From positions 16,632 to 80,631 of the forward strand of contig JAFECP010000007.1 in assembly GCA_018242105.1 (NCBI GenBank): a DNA stretch of 64,000 nucleotides. The letters run 5' to 3'. Below are positions 50,593 through 59,610 of the stretch, in pieces. Each line of letters starts with the position of its first letter. Positions within the stretch are counted from its first letter, which is position 1. The position numbers and the translations under genes are program-made. The stretch is from Pseudomonadota bacterium. GTDB lineage: Bacteria; Pseudomonadota; Alphaproteobacteria; Micropepsales; Micropepsaceae. Below the pieces are notes generated by a model that did not search any database, was not told where the DNA came from, and saw only the letters and a list, made by a program, of their open reading frames with translations.

Positions 50593-52872
50593 TTAAGAAA
50601 CAACCAGAACGATCGCGCCCTTCCAGCTCTTGAGGGTGCAGGCCACCGTCTGCCCTAGGAATAGGTGGTCCCCCACCCGGCGGCTGGCGCCGATGACGAT
50701 CAGGTTCGCGCCGGTGGCCTCGGCCTCCTGCAGGATGGCCTCCTCCGGCACCATATCCACATGCACTGCCGTCTTGATGCGTTCGTAGCCGTAGCGCTGC
50801 GCCAGGGCGACAGTATCTTTTAGAACCGCTCTTTCGTTGCGCCGGCCGGCCCCCTTGTGCCGCTGGCTGCCGCGCTTGGCGCCATTGCCGGCCGAGCGTT
50901 CGGCGACATGCAGCGCCGCGATCCTGCTTTTCTTCGACGACGACAACGCAAAGGCGACTTCCGCGCCGTTGCGCGAAGCTTCCGTGCCGTTCACCGGAAC
51001 CAGAATATTGAAATCCGCCGTATCCAGAACATCGCCGTCGCCGGCAACCACCAGCGCGAGCGAGCCTTCGAATTCGCGCACGGCCCGGTCCACCGCCGTG
51101 CTGAAGCCGCCATCCTTTTCATGCATCTTTTCGAGGCCGAGAAAGAGCATGTCGTAGCCTTTCTTGCTCTCCTTCTTCAGCGTATCGGATTGCGTGGTCT
51201 CCACGCGCGCGGACACCTCCACACGATGGGGCTTGTCCTCGCCCTGCTCTTCCCTGGCGGCGCGATGGCCCTCCTTCGCGCTTTGCGCCGCCACGTCCTT
51301 CAGAGGCGCTTCGATTTTTCCGCCCATCTGCGCGAATGCGGGTTTGGCTTTTTCAAGCTGCACCACCGTCACCGGCATGCCGCGCTGCCCGGCGATGAAT
51401 CCGGCAAGCCGCGCCGCCAGCTTGCCGCTGGCGCTTTCGTCGGCACTGACGAGCAGGCGTTCGAACCGGCTGACAAATCCTTTGGCGTCAAGATATTCCT
51501 TGTCCAGCCGCTCTTTCTCTTCCGGCCGCATCGGCAGCCGGCGCAAGGCCCAGCGCAGCATCGGCGGCATCGCCATGGTGGTGACGACGGCCATCGTCAC
51601 GATCATGGTGTAGAGATTCTGCGTCAGCACGCCGAGCGTCAGGCCGATCGACGCGACGATGACTTCGGTGCTCCCGCGCGCATTCATGCCGCAACCGATC
51701 GCGATGGATTCGGGCACGGACAACCCGCTCGCCATGCCGCCGGCGAAGGCGCCCGCGAATTTCCCAATGCTGGCGATTGCGACAAGGCCCACGGTGAGCA
51801 TCGCCAATGCCGGGTCTTTCAACACGGTCAGATCGGCGGAAAGCCCCGATATGCCGAAGAAGATGGGCATCATGAACGCCGTGATGAAGCCGCGCAGTTG
51901 ATCTTCGATCTGTTGCGACAGGATGGGAGATTCGCCCACCAGCACACCGGCCACGAAAGCGCCCAGAACGGTGTTGACGCCGATGGCCTGGGTGATGAGC
52001 GCCATCAGAAGCATCACGATCAGGATCGCGGTGATGACGGCATATTCGCTGACGAAGGTATCGTTCACCCAGCGGATCAGCCAGAAGACCAGCTTGCGGC
52101 CGACGGTGTAGCTGAGCGCAAGAAATATCGCCGTTCCAATCACCGTCCTGGCCAGGCCGCCGAGCGCAAGGCCGCCCGCGCCCGCAATGCCGAGCGTGAT
52201 CGAGACGATCACCCAGCCCGCCGTATCTTCCATGATCGCGGAGGCCACGATGATCTGGCCCAGATTGCGGCGCATGAAGTTCATCTCGCGCACGACCATC
52301 GCCACGATCTTGATGGAGGAGATGGAAAGCGCCGTGCCGATGAAGAGCGCCGCGACGAGCTTGCCGCCCTGCGTGGGCAGGATGGAATCGGGAAGGAAAT
52401 AGACCGCCGAAAACCCCAATGCGAACGGCACCGCCACGCCTGCCGCCGTCACCGCGATAGCGGGAAAACCGGTTTTGCGGACAAGCTTCAGATCCGTCTC
52501 CATGCCGGTCAGCAGCAACAGCATCATCACGCCCATGTCGGAGACGCCTTTGATGAGATTTCCGATCTTGGGATCGTTGGGGAAGATCAGGTTGTGGGCA
52601 TGCGGCCAGACCCAGCCGAACAGCGATGGCCCCAGAATCAGGCCCGCCAGCAGATTGCCGATCACCGCCGGCTGGCCGAAGCGCTGCATGATCTCGCCGA
52701 GGCCACGGCCCACGAACAGCAGCAGCATCGCCTGGGCGGCGAGGATAACCTCATCGGTGCCGCCCAGGCCGTTTCCGGCGCCGCCGCCTGCATGCGTTTG
52801 CGCAGCCGCCGCGCTGGCAAGCAGACAGAAGCCCGTGCCGAGCACGATGGCGAATGTGCTTCTCTTTTTCAC
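50593..52872 (-). CDS. KefB-type cation:proton antiporter with C-terminal Usp-like domains
   Basis: About 759 residues. GTG 52872 is the best start: it gives MKKRSTFAIVLGTGFCLLAS, and no ribosome site supports the longer frame. The first 430 residues form about 12 helices of a CPA2 antiporter with MQRFGQPAVIGNLLAGLILG, GMETDLKL, FIGTALSISSIKIVAMVVRE and GMNARGSTEVIVAS. The C-terminal half carries two Usp-like regions, of which the second, from FNILVPVNGTEASRNG to GASRRVGDHLF, is clearer. Potassium or sodium exchange for protons, gated by the Usp domains, is expected. A perfect EcfG promoter lies upstream. Confidence 0.87.
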   Translation of the reverse strand: MKKRSTFAIVLGTGFCLLASAAAAQTHAGGGAGNGLGGTDEVILAAQAMLLLFVGRGLGEIMQRFGQPAVIGNLLAGLILGPSLFGWVWPHAHNLIFPNDPKIGNLIKGVSDMGVMMLLLLTGMETDLKLVRKTGFPAIAVTAAGVAVPFALGFSAVYFLPDSILPTQGGKLVAALFIGTALSISSIKIVAMVVREMNFMRRNLGQIIVASAIMEDTAGWVIVSITLGIAGAGGLALGGLARTVIGTAIFLALSYTVGRKLVFWLIRWVNDTFVSEYAVITAILIVMLLMALITQAIGVNTVLGAFVAGVLVGESPILSQQIEDQLRGFITAFMMPIFFGISGLSADLTVLKDPALAMLTVGLVAIASIGKFAGAFAGGMASGLSVPESIAIGCGMNARGSTEVIVASIGLTLGVLTQNLYTMIVTMAVVTTMAMPPMLRWALRRLPMRPEEKERLDKEYLDAKGFVSRFERLLVSADESASGKLAARLAGFIAGQRGMPVTVVQLEKAKPAFAQMGGKIEAPLKDVAAQSAKEGHRAAREEQGEDKPHRVEVSARVETTQSDTLKKESKKGYDMLFLGLEKMHEKDGGFSTAVDRAVREFEGSLALVVAGDGDVLDTADFNILVPVNGTEASRNGAEVAFALSSSKKSRIAALHVAERSAGNGAKRGSQRHKGAGRRNERAVLKDTVALAQRYGYERIKTAVHVDMVPEEAILQEAEATGANLIVIGASRRVGDHLFLGQTVACTLKSWKGAIVLVVS

Positions 52873-52907
52873 GAATATCCCAAGGACAAAATGACGTTCA
52901 GCCGGAC

Positions 52908-52933
52908 AACGCAGGCCGGTTCCGCAAAGTTCC
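52908..52933 (-). promoter_or_regulatory. sigma-EcfG promoter for KefB-type antiporter
   Basis: On the minus strand GGAAC (52933-52929), a 17-base spacer and CGTT (52911-52908), an exact consensus match. The -10 lies 36 bases before GTG 52872, which also supports that start. Confidence 0.8.
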
Positions 52934-52986
52934 TTTTGCTGTATTTTGCCGCCGGGCGCGCATATCGCCGGACAGAGGCCAGGACC

Positions 52987-53847
52987 ATGAAACTTGCGAC
53001 TTTCAGCGTGAACAATGGCGTGGACGAATTGGGCGTCGTCGAAGGGGAGCGCATCGTTTCGATCACCCGTGCGGCGCCGATGTTTCCCGCGGCCATGACC
53101 GGGCTGATCGCGCGCTGGGCGGAACTGGAGCGCGACGTTCGCAGCATCGTGAAGGAGCAGGAATTTGTCCATGACCTGCGCGCCGTGCATCTGAAAGCGC
53201 CGGTCCCGCGTCCCGGCAAGATCATGGCCATCGGCCTCAACTATGCCGACCATGTGAAGGAAACCGGCGCGGAAACGCCGAAGGACCAGGTGTGGTTCTG
53301 CAAGCAGCCGACGGCGGTGAACGGCCCCTTCGATCCCATCCAGATTCCGAAAGCTTCATCCATGGTGGACTGGGAAGCGGAGATGGTCGTCGTCATCGGC
53401 AAGGGTGGGCGGCATATCGCCAGGGATCGCGCGCGCGATCATGTGTTCGGCTATTGCTGCGGCAACGATGTCAGCGTGCGCGACTGGCAGAAGCGCACCG
53501 CGCAGTGGATTATCGGCAAAGGCTTCGACACGCATGCGCCCTTCGGCCCGTGGATCACCACGGCGGACGAAGTGGGCGATCCGCATACGCTGGACATCAA
53601 GTGCATCGTGAATGGCGGCACGCGGCAAAGCTCCAACACATCCAATCTCGTCTTCCGCGTGGAGGATCAGCTCGCGCTGCTTTCGCAGGCGATGACCCTG
53701 GAGCCGGGCGATCTCATCTACACCGGCACGCCCGGCGGTGTCGGCATGGCAATGAACCCGCAAGTCTGGCTGAAGCCCGGCGACAAGTGCCGCGTGGAGA
53801 TCGCCAGGCTCGGCGCGATCGAAGCGGTGTGCGAGGCGGAAAAATAA
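52987..53847 (+). CDS. fumarylacetoacetate hydrolase (FAH) family protein
   Basis: A 286-residue FAH-fold hydrolase. The N-terminal KLATFSVNNGVDELGVVEG leads to the signature IMAIGLNYADHVKETGAE. Metal-ligand residues are in VDWEAEMVVVIGKGG and in CCGNDVSVRDWQ; the C-terminal GDLIYTGTPGGVGMAM is also conserved. FAH family members cleave acylpyruvates, 2-hydroxyhepta-2,4-diene-1,7-dioates or oxaloacetate. Start ATG 52987 is the beginning of the family domain. It is divergent from the KefB-type gene and stands alone, so the substrate is open. Confidence 0.88.
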   Translation: MKLATFSVNNGVDELGVVEGERIVSITRAAPMFPAAMTGLIARWAELERDVRSIVKEQEFVHDLRAVHLKAPVPRPGKIMAIGLNYADHVKETGAETPKDQVWFCKQPTAVNGPFDPIQIPKASSMVDWEAEMVVVIGKGGRHIARDRARDHVFGYCCGNDVSVRDWQKRTAQWIIGKGFDTHAPFGPWITTADEVGDPHTLDIKCIVNGGTRQSSNTSNLVFRVEDQLALLSQAMTLEPGDLIYTGTPGGVGMAMNPQVWLKPGDKCRVEIARLGAIEAVCEAEK

Positions 53848-54087
53848 TTTGCGTGACGCATTCATTTTTCTCACGCGGCGGACGGCTCTGCCGCGCGATT
53901 TTTTGCCGATTATTTTGTTCGATCAGGCGCTTAGATGATTTTCCTGTTGTCAGGACAATTCTCTTGACACCGTGACGGTACCCCCGTACACTTTTGCCAA
54001 CTCTCGAACTGCGCCCGGACGGCAGCCGTCGCTGAAAAGCGGCGGTTTTTCTGTGTTTGGAGCGCGGTTCGCACCGTCAACCCACAT

Positions 54088-54187
54088 CGTCATCCCCGGC
54101 CTTGTGCCGGGGACCCATTTTCCAGAAGCGGAGATCGTCCTGGCCGGTCTCTGGAAATGGGTGGCCGGGACAAGCCCGGCCATGACG
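54088..54187. repeat. 100-base palindromic intergenic repeat
   Basis: A long imperfect inverted repeat. It begins CGTCATCCCCGGCCTTGTGC, ends in the matching CCCGGCCATGACG, and has paired central arms ACCCATTTTCCAGA and TCTGGAAATGGGT. The two outer arms and the two inner arms can fold into a cruciform or long RNA hairpin. The composition and CGTCATCCC end resemble dispersed palindromic units common in alphaproteobacterial intergenic regions. Only one copy occurs in this window. Confidence 0.75.
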
Positions 54188-54211
54188 GAGTTTTTTTGGA
54201 AAGACCGACAC

Positions 54212-54301
54212 ATGCACAAACTCTAACTCCACCCTCGCCCTGATCGCCTTTGGCCTGCTTGCCGGTGTGGTCCGCTGCTGACGCATGCGGCCGCCGGATA
54301 G
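54212..54301 (+). pseudogene. remnant of a signal-peptide gene
   Basis: From ATG 54212 the sequence reads MHKL, then hits a stop. Allowing one frame change gives NSTLALIAFGLLAGV, and a second gives PLLTHAAAG, which together look like a complete bacterial signal peptide with an A-x-A cleavage site. The second half is short and then ends. This suggests a decayed secreted-protein gene directly next to the palindromic repeat. The two frame changes are inferred from reading-frame continuity only. Confidence 0.35.
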
Positions 54302-54460
54302 GCTCAAAGACCGGTCATCACCCGGTTCATCGCGCCCATTTGTAAGCCGCGTTGAATAGGCTGGCGCCTCATATCGCGCCCGGTGCCGAGGGGAACCCAC
54401 ACGCAGATATGCCCAGCTCGCCCACGAGGCTCATCACGAGACGTGCGATGCGAAGCAGGC

Positions 54461-54493
54461 AAAAAAGAACGGCGGGACAATTCTGTCCCGCCG
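54461..54493 (-). terminator. rho-independent terminator after M28 peptidase gene
   Basis: On the minus strand a 9-bp perfect stem (GGCGGGACA at 54492-54484 with its complement at 54479-54471) and 4-base loop are followed by TTCTTTTTT. It lies about 26 bases beyond the peptidase stop at 54519. Confidence 0.9.
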
Positions 54494-54518
54494 CTTTGTA
54501 TTTTCAAAACGCCGGATT

Positions 54519-56780
54519 CTAGCCGTGCTTCAGCACTTCCGTCGCCTTGTCCAGTTGCGCGCTATAGGCATTGAGCGCGTCGGCCGTCAGGGTGATGTAT
54601 TTCACCGCGTCGCCGAAGCGCTCGTCTTCGATCGCTTCGCGGATGCCCGGCAAGGTCTTGGCGCCATAACCGGTGTAGCGGCCCGGCGCATAGACCAGGT
54701 TCTTGAACCAGGGACGGCCCGGCAGGCCGACATCCGGCGCCAGTGTCTGATCGAGCGGCTGGATCGTAGCCCACAGTTTCGCGCGCGCCTCCGGCGACAG
54801 CTTCGCGGCATTCGCCGTGAAGGCATCGTCATAGGCCTTCGCGCTCTTCTGGAGCTGTTTCACCGCATCGTCCATCGGGGTGAAGTCGAATTTCGGCACC
54901 GGTTTGAGCGCGGTGGGCAGACCGTTGGTCTTCGTCGGATCCTCGGTGTTCTGGAACACATGATCCGCGATCGCCTTGGCCTGCACTTCCGCGGCTTCGC
55001 GGCGATTGTCGGCGAGCTTCTTCACTTCGCCCAGATACATGGCGACCGTGTCCGCGAAATCGCCGGCCTGCACCACCGGCACTTCGGTGTCGGCAAGACG
55101 CAGCACCATGTGGCCGGCGGTATGCGCCAGCAGCGCGTCGTAAACAAAGCCCGGATCGTCGAAGCGGCTGTGATGCTCATAGGTGTCGTAGCGCGAGTGA
55201 TAATCGCCGCCGCCGCCATCGCCCTCGCCGCCATAGCCGATATTCAAGGCCGGCAGGCCAAGGTGTTCGATATAGGCCGAATAATCGGAGCCCGATCCCA
55301 ACGGGCCCATCTGATAATCCTTGGTGGCATCGGCATCGATCTTGGCTTCGGCCTTGATGTCCTCGCGCGCCTTGGGGTTCATGCCCATTTCGCGCGCCGC
55401 CGCGCGGCTGCGCTGCGAAACGCTGACCTGGGCTTCCGGATCGGTGATGCCGTCGGTCACCTCGTTGACGAAGTGCTGCAGATCGTGGCTGCCCTCCGCC
55501 CGCCAGAAGCCGCGGCCGTTGCCGTCGGAGTTGATGTAGATGATCGCCTTCTGCTTCAGCTCGGCGGCATGTTCTTCGGCCCATTCGGTCGAGCCCAGAA
55601 GCCCCGGCTCTTCGCCGTCCCAGCTCAGATAGACGATGGTGCGCTTGGGCTTCCAGCCGGTCTTCGCCAATTCGCCCATCGACTTGGCTTCGGCGAGCAT
55701 CGCCACTTGCCCCGACAGCGGATCGGATGCGCCATAGACCCAGCCATCGCGATGGTTGCCGCGAACGACCCATTGGTCGGGATATTCGCTGCCCTTCATC
55801 GTGGCGACGACATCGTAAAGCGTCTTGAGACTCCAGTCGGACTTCACCGCCAGATGAAGCTGCCGGTCGCTCGGCCCCACGCGATAGGTGATCGGCAGCG
55901 CGCCGCGCCAGTTGCCCGGCACCACGCGGCCTGTCATCGACTTCAGAAGCACCGTCGCATCCGCATAGGAAATCGGCAGCGCCGGAATCTTCAGGATCGT
56001 CTTGGCTTCCTCGCGCGTCAGACGTTTCGCATCGGCGGTCGCGCCCACGCCCGGCGTCAAGGGATCGCCGGGATAGATGGTCATGTCCATCACAGACCCG
56101 CGCTGGATGCCTTGCGGCGGACGCGCCGGACCTTCGGGATAGGCCGCGCCGGTGGCGTAGCCATCATCGGCCGGATCGGAATAGACGATGCAGCCGATCG
56201 CACCGTGCTGTTGGGCGAGAAGCGGCTTCAGTCCGCGCCAGCCCGCGCCATAGCGCGCGATGACGATCTTGCCCTTCACGCTGATGCCCATGCGCTCGAG
56301 CTGTTTGTAATCGTCCTGCATGCCGTAATTGACATAGACCATCGGCGCGGTGACATCGCCGTCGCCCTGGTAGGCGAAATAGCCAGGCAGCGCGTACTCC
56401 TTCGCGCGCGATGTGGTGTCGCCGGGGATCGCCTTTTCCTGCATCGTCGCCTTGAACGGTTTCTTGCCGCCCAGGAGTTCGACCGTTTCGCTGATCGGCG
56501 TGGGATAGAGAACCTGGAAAGTCTCGATATGCGCGTCCCAACCCCATTCCTTGAACTTCGCCAGAACCCATTCGGCGTTCTGCTTGTCGTGCGGCGAACC
56601 GACATGGTTCGGCTCGGACGCCATCGACTTCATCCAACTGTCGAGATCGGAAGTGTGGATATTGGCGTCGAAGCTTTTTTCCAGCGCCGCCTGGCCGGCC
56701 GGCGCGGCCTCATCGGCGGCAAAAGCCGTCATGCCCAATGCGAGAACGCAGCAGGCCGTTAGAGATGCGATGCGATACAT
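54519..56780 (-). CDS. M28 family peptidase, glutamate carboxypeptidase II-like
   Basis: A 753-residue exported peptidase. ATG 56780 is chosen because the signal peptide begins there (TACCVLALGMTAFAADE) and GGGGGA precedes it. It has a PA domain (TAPMVYVNYGMQDDYKQLER region) and an M28 domain with zinc ligands in GNHRDGWVYGASDPLSG (His, Asp), LSWDGEEPGLLGSTEW (Glu pair), NSDGNGRG (Asp) and DYHSRYDTYEH (His). A C-terminal transferrin-receptor-like dimerisation domain follows. This is the order of human GCPII-type enzymes. It likely removes C-terminal acidic residues or dipeptides from peptides in the periplasm. Confidence 0.9.
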   Translation of the reverse strand: MYRIASLTACCVLALGMTAFAADEAAPAGQAALEKSFDANIHTSDLDSWMKSMASEPNHVGSPHDKQNAEWVLAKFKEWGWDAHIETFQVLYPTPISETVELLGGKKPFKATMQEKAIPGDTTSRAKEYALPGYFAYQGDGDVTAPMVYVNYGMQDDYKQLERMGISVKGKIVIARYGAGWRGLKPLLAQQHGAIGCIVYSDPADDGYATGAAYPEGPARPPQGIQRGSVMDMTIYPGDPLTPGVGATADAKRLTREEAKTILKIPALPISYADATVLLKSMTGRVVPGNWRGALPITYRVGPSDRQLHLAVKSDWSLKTLYDVVATMKGSEYPDQWVVRGNHRDGWVYGASDPLSGQVAMLAEAKSMGELAKTGWKPKRTIVYLSWDGEEPGLLGSTEWAEEHAAELKQKAIIYINSDGNGRGFWRAEGSHDLQHFVNEVTDGITDPEAQVSVSQRSRAAAREMGMNPKAREDIKAEAKIDADATKDYQMGPLGSGSDYSAYIEHLGLPALNIGYGGEGDGGGGDYHSRYDTYEHHSRFDDPGFVYDALLAHTAGHMVLRLADTEVPVVQAGDFADTVAMYLGEVKKLADNRREAAEVQAKAIADHVFQNTEDPTKTNGLPTALKPVPKFDFTPMDDAVKQLQKSAKAYDDAFTANAAKLSPEARAKLWATIQPLDQTLAPDVGLPGRPWFKNLVYAPGRYTGYGAKTLPGIREAIEDERFGDAVKYITLTADALNAYSAQLDKATEVLKHG

Positions 56781-56924
56781 GGATTGGATTCCCCCAAGGG
56801 CAAAAGAAAAGCGCTCGGGAAGAATGGTATCGGGCGGGGCCTCTGAATCCACCCCCAAATCGCCGCATGACGGTGCACCATTTTTTGCACCGCAACATGG
56901 ACGGAGCTTATATCGCGCCGCGAT

Positions 56925-58049
56925 CTATGCGGCGTCGGCCATCGGCAGGCGCAAACCCAGCATGGACACGTCGCCATCGAGCTGGCTGGTGGCGAATTGT
57001 TCTTCAAGGCCGATAGCGCCGGTGAAATCGACGCTGCGGGCCTGACCGTCGATCAAAGGCAATCTGCGCATATCGGCCTTGCCGAAGCGCGCATGGGAAA
57101 TGTTCGCCCCGCGGAACGATGCGCCACGCAGATCGGCGCCGGTGAAGTCGGCATCGCGCAAATCGGCGCCATCCAGTTTGGCGCCCTGCAACTGGCAGCC
57201 GGAGAAGTTCAAGCCGATGGCAATCGCGTTCTTCGCCGACAATCCTGTCAGCGGACGGCCGACGACGAATTTTTGCAGAAGGCGGATATCCTCGCCGTCC
57301 AGAACGCAATGGCTGCCCTCTTGGCCGCCGCTGACGATCCATTGCTGGTGAAGATCGAGCTTGCCGCGCATTTCCTCGAACCGCCGGATCGTTTCCTGCG
57401 TCGGATCGGTGACGCAGCTTTTCAGGTCGTCCGGATCGATGGGAACGTCCTTGATGTTGACGCCGGTCAGAACGGCGCCCTTAAAGCTGGCCTTGGCCAG
57501 CTTGGCGCCCTTGAAATCCGCGCCTTGCAACATCGCGCCGTCGAAATTTGCCCCATCCAGCTTCGCATTGCCGAACGAAACTTTCTTCAGGGAGCAATTT
57601 GAAAAATCTACGCCCTGCGGCCCCTGGGAATTGCGATCGACGATGGAAACGCCATCCGGCGACATGAACATCATCATGGCCGCGCGAAGATCGGCATTGT
57701 CGAGCTTCGCATAGGAAAGGTTTGCGCCCTTGAGAGACGCGCCACGCAGATCGGCAAAGACCAGATCGGTCTTGCGCAGATCGGCATGCTGCAGATCGGT
57801 GCAATAGAAACTCGCATTCCGGAAGTTCGATCCGAACAGCACCGAGTCCGCCAAAGACGAACCGGCGAAATCGATTTCCTGCAGATTGCGGTTTGAAAGC
57901 GTGAGGCCGCTGAGATCGGCCAGGCCAAGCTGCGCGCGCTTCCCGCCGCGGCCGGTAACGAACTTCTCATGCGAATCCAGGAGCAGATTCAGCTCCGCCT
58001 GGGTTCGCGCCACCCGTTGCTGGCCGTAAAGATTTTTCAAGGATCCCAA
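56925..58049 (-). CDS. pentapeptide repeat protein
   Basis: A 374-residue protein with two blocks of pentapeptide repeats of A(D/N)LxX type: residues about 58-170 (for example LQHADLRKTDLVFADLRGAS) and about 275-340 (GAKLDGADLRDADFTGADLR). Between them is a non-repeat segment with EMRGKLDLHQQWIVSGGQEG. The repeats form a right-handed quadrilateral beta-helix. The N-terminus has a helical part with QAELNLLLDSHEKFVTGRGG. Function is unknown; it resembles the low-complexity PPR proteins of many alphaproteobacteria. Confidence 0.87.
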   Translation of the reverse strand: MGSLKNLYGQQRVARTQAELNLLLDSHEKFVTGRGGKRAQLGLADLSGLTLSNRNLQEIDFAGSSLADSVLFGSNFRNASFYCTDLQHADLRKTDLVFADLRGASLKGANLSYAKLDNADLRAAMMMFMSPDGVSIVDRNSQGPQGVDFSNCSLKKVSFGNAKLDGANFDGAMLQGADFKGAKLAKASFKGAVLTGVNIKDVPIDPDDLKSCVTDPTQETIRRFEEMRGKLDLHQQWIVSGGQEGSHCVLDGEDIRLLQKFVVGRPLTGLSAKNAIAIGLNFSGCQLQGAKLDGADLRDADFTGADLRGASFRGANISHARFGKADMRRLPLIDGQARSVDFTGAIGLEEQFATSQLDGDVSMLGLRLPMADAA

Positions 58050-58159
58050 CCTTTTGGAAGGGAACTTTGGAGCGAAAAGGCTAATTCCCGTTTAACAGGC
58101 GCCGCTTGGCGGCTCCCGAACTGCCAAAAAGGCAGCCGGTTTGACACTGTCCGGCAAGC

Positions 58160-59557
58160 TCAGCGGGCCAGATCGGCCAGAAGCCCGGCAGCAAAAACGG
58201 ATAACGTATCGTCGCGCGCACCCATGATGACGATACGATCGCCGTTCCGCGCGAGGTTCAAAAGTTTCTGTCCGCATTGCGCACGATCCGCAAACGCAAA
58301 CGCTTCATGCCCTCCAGCCCGGACGCCATCGATGATGGCGCCGCTGGAAACGCTGCGATCCGCCGTGCCGCCGAAATAGACCGGCTCCGGCATGGTCAGC
58401 ACGTCGCCTTTGGCAAGATTGTCCACGAAGCAGCGGATGAATTCGGTCTTCATCAGGCGCAATGGGCCGAAGCCCTGCGGCTGGAACATGATGAGCAGCC
58501 GCCCGGGAAAATCGTGCAGCGCCGCCAGGGTGGCGGCGATCTTGTCGGGGTTATGCGCGAAATCGTCGATGACGGTGACGCCTTTCACAGTGCCGGCGGT
58601 TTCGAGGCGCCGCCTGATTCCGCTGAACCGAGACAGCACATCCACCGCATCGCCCAGCGGCACGCCCGCCGCGCCCACCGCCGCCAGCGCTGCCAGCGCG
58701 TTGGAGACATTGTGACGGCCGGGCACCTGAAGCCGGACGGCAAATGTCCCTCCTTCCGCGCGCATGTTAAACGCGATGCCATCCCGCTTCGGCGCGATAT
58801 CGGCCGCCACGAAATCGGCTTCGGCATCGGACAGGCTGTAGGTCAGCACTTTTCCGTGCGGCAGCCGTGCCGCAAGCTGGGCGGTTTCCGCATTGTCGAG
58901 ATTAAGCACCGCCACTTTCGCCTTGGCGGTGAAATCGGAAAACAAAGCGCGCAATTCGTCCATCGTCTTGTGATCGAGGGAGATGTTATTCACCACCGCG
59001 ATCTTCGGATTGTAACGCGCGATGGAGCCGTCGCTCTCATCCACTTCGCTGACGAAAAGATCGCTTTTGCCGGTCAGCGCGCTCGCGAACGGCGCCTGCG
59101 GCGTGGCGAAATTCTTCATCACCGCGCCGTTCATCACGGTCGGATCGCAATCCAGCGCGGAAAGAATCCACCCGATCATGCCGGTGGTGGTAGATTTTCC
59201 GCTGGTGCCGGCGACGCCGATGCTTTGCGCCGAAGCGTTGAAAAGCTCCGCCAAAAGTTGCGCGCGCAACAACAGCTCCGCGCCGATCTGCCGCGCCTTG
59301 GCGACATCCGGGATCGTGTTTTCCACGGCGGCGGACGCGACCACGATGGTTCTGGGATCGGTGACGCCCGATCCGTCCTGCGGCGAAAGCTTGATGCCTT
59401 GCGCGCGCAGAAACGCAAACTTCTCCGGCGTTCGCCCTTGATCCAGCGCCCGGTCGGAGCCGGAGACGGCAACGCCCTTGCCGCGCAGGATAAGCGCCAG
59501 CGGCAACATCCCGCTGCCGCCGATGCCGCAAAAGAAATAAGGTCTGTCGAGAGTCAT
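58160..59557 (-). CDS. Mur ligase family protein (MurC/Mpl-like)
   Basis: A 465-residue ATP-dependent ligase. The N-terminal Rossmann motif is FCGIGGSGMLPLALILRGKG, the P-loop is GVAGTSGKSTTTGMIGWIL, and the central domain has VSEVDESDGSIARYNP and NNISLDHKTMDE. The C-terminal half has VIDDFAHNPDKIAATL and MFQPQGFGPLRLM. MurC adds L-alanine to UDP-MurNAc; Mpl attaches recycled tripeptide. It is divergent from an LD-carboxypeptidase gene, and that pair is the logic of peptidoglycan recycling, so an Mpl-like recycling role is inferred. Confidence 0.87.
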   Translation of the reverse strand: MTLDRPYFFCGIGGSGMLPLALILRGKGVAVSGSDRALDQGRTPEKFAFLRAQGIKLSPQDGSGVTDPRTIVVASAAVENTIPDVAKARQIGAELLLRAQLLAELFNASAQSIGVAGTSGKSTTTGMIGWILSALDCDPTVMNGAVMKNFATPQAPFASALTGKSDLFVSEVDESDGSIARYNPKIAVVNNISLDHKTMDELRALFSDFTAKAKVAVLNLDNAETAQLAARLPHGKVLTYSLSDAEADFVAADIAPKRDGIAFNMRAEGGTFAVRLQVPGRHNVSNALAALAAVGAAGVPLGDAVDVLSRFSGIRRRLETAGTVKGVTVIDDFAHNPDKIAATLAALHDFPGRLLIMFQPQGFGPLRLMKTEFIRCFVDNLAKGDVLTMPEPVYFGGTADRSVSSGAIIDGVRAGGHEAFAFADRAQCGQKLLNLARNGDRIVIMGARDDTLSVFAAGLLADLAR

Positions 59558-59610
59558 CGCCGGAAGCTATAAGCGGGTTCGGGCCGTGACAAGCGATTGG
59601 CAAAAGGGGC

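Larger units (their letters stand above)
53848..54518 (-). other. 670-base gap with repeat, gene remnant and terminator
   Basis: A long noncoding stretch between the FAH and M28 genes, the largest in the window. It contains a 100-base inverted repeat (54088-54187), a probable signal-peptide gene remnant (54212-54301) and the terminator of the M28 gene (54461-54493), each listed separately. No intact gene is supported in the rest. Confidence 0.6.

Noticed and set aside
50857..52986. Open frame extending the FAH gene far upstream
   Set aside because: Only the part from ATG 52987 has FAH-family sequence; the rest is antisense to the antiporter.
52873..53253. Upstream extension of the antiporter frame
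   Set aside because: It overlaps the FAH gene and an exact EcfG promoter, and family-like sequence begins only after GTG 52872.
54525..56762. Plus-strand open frame of 745 codons
   Set aside because: Antisense to the M28 peptidase, which has all zinc ligands.
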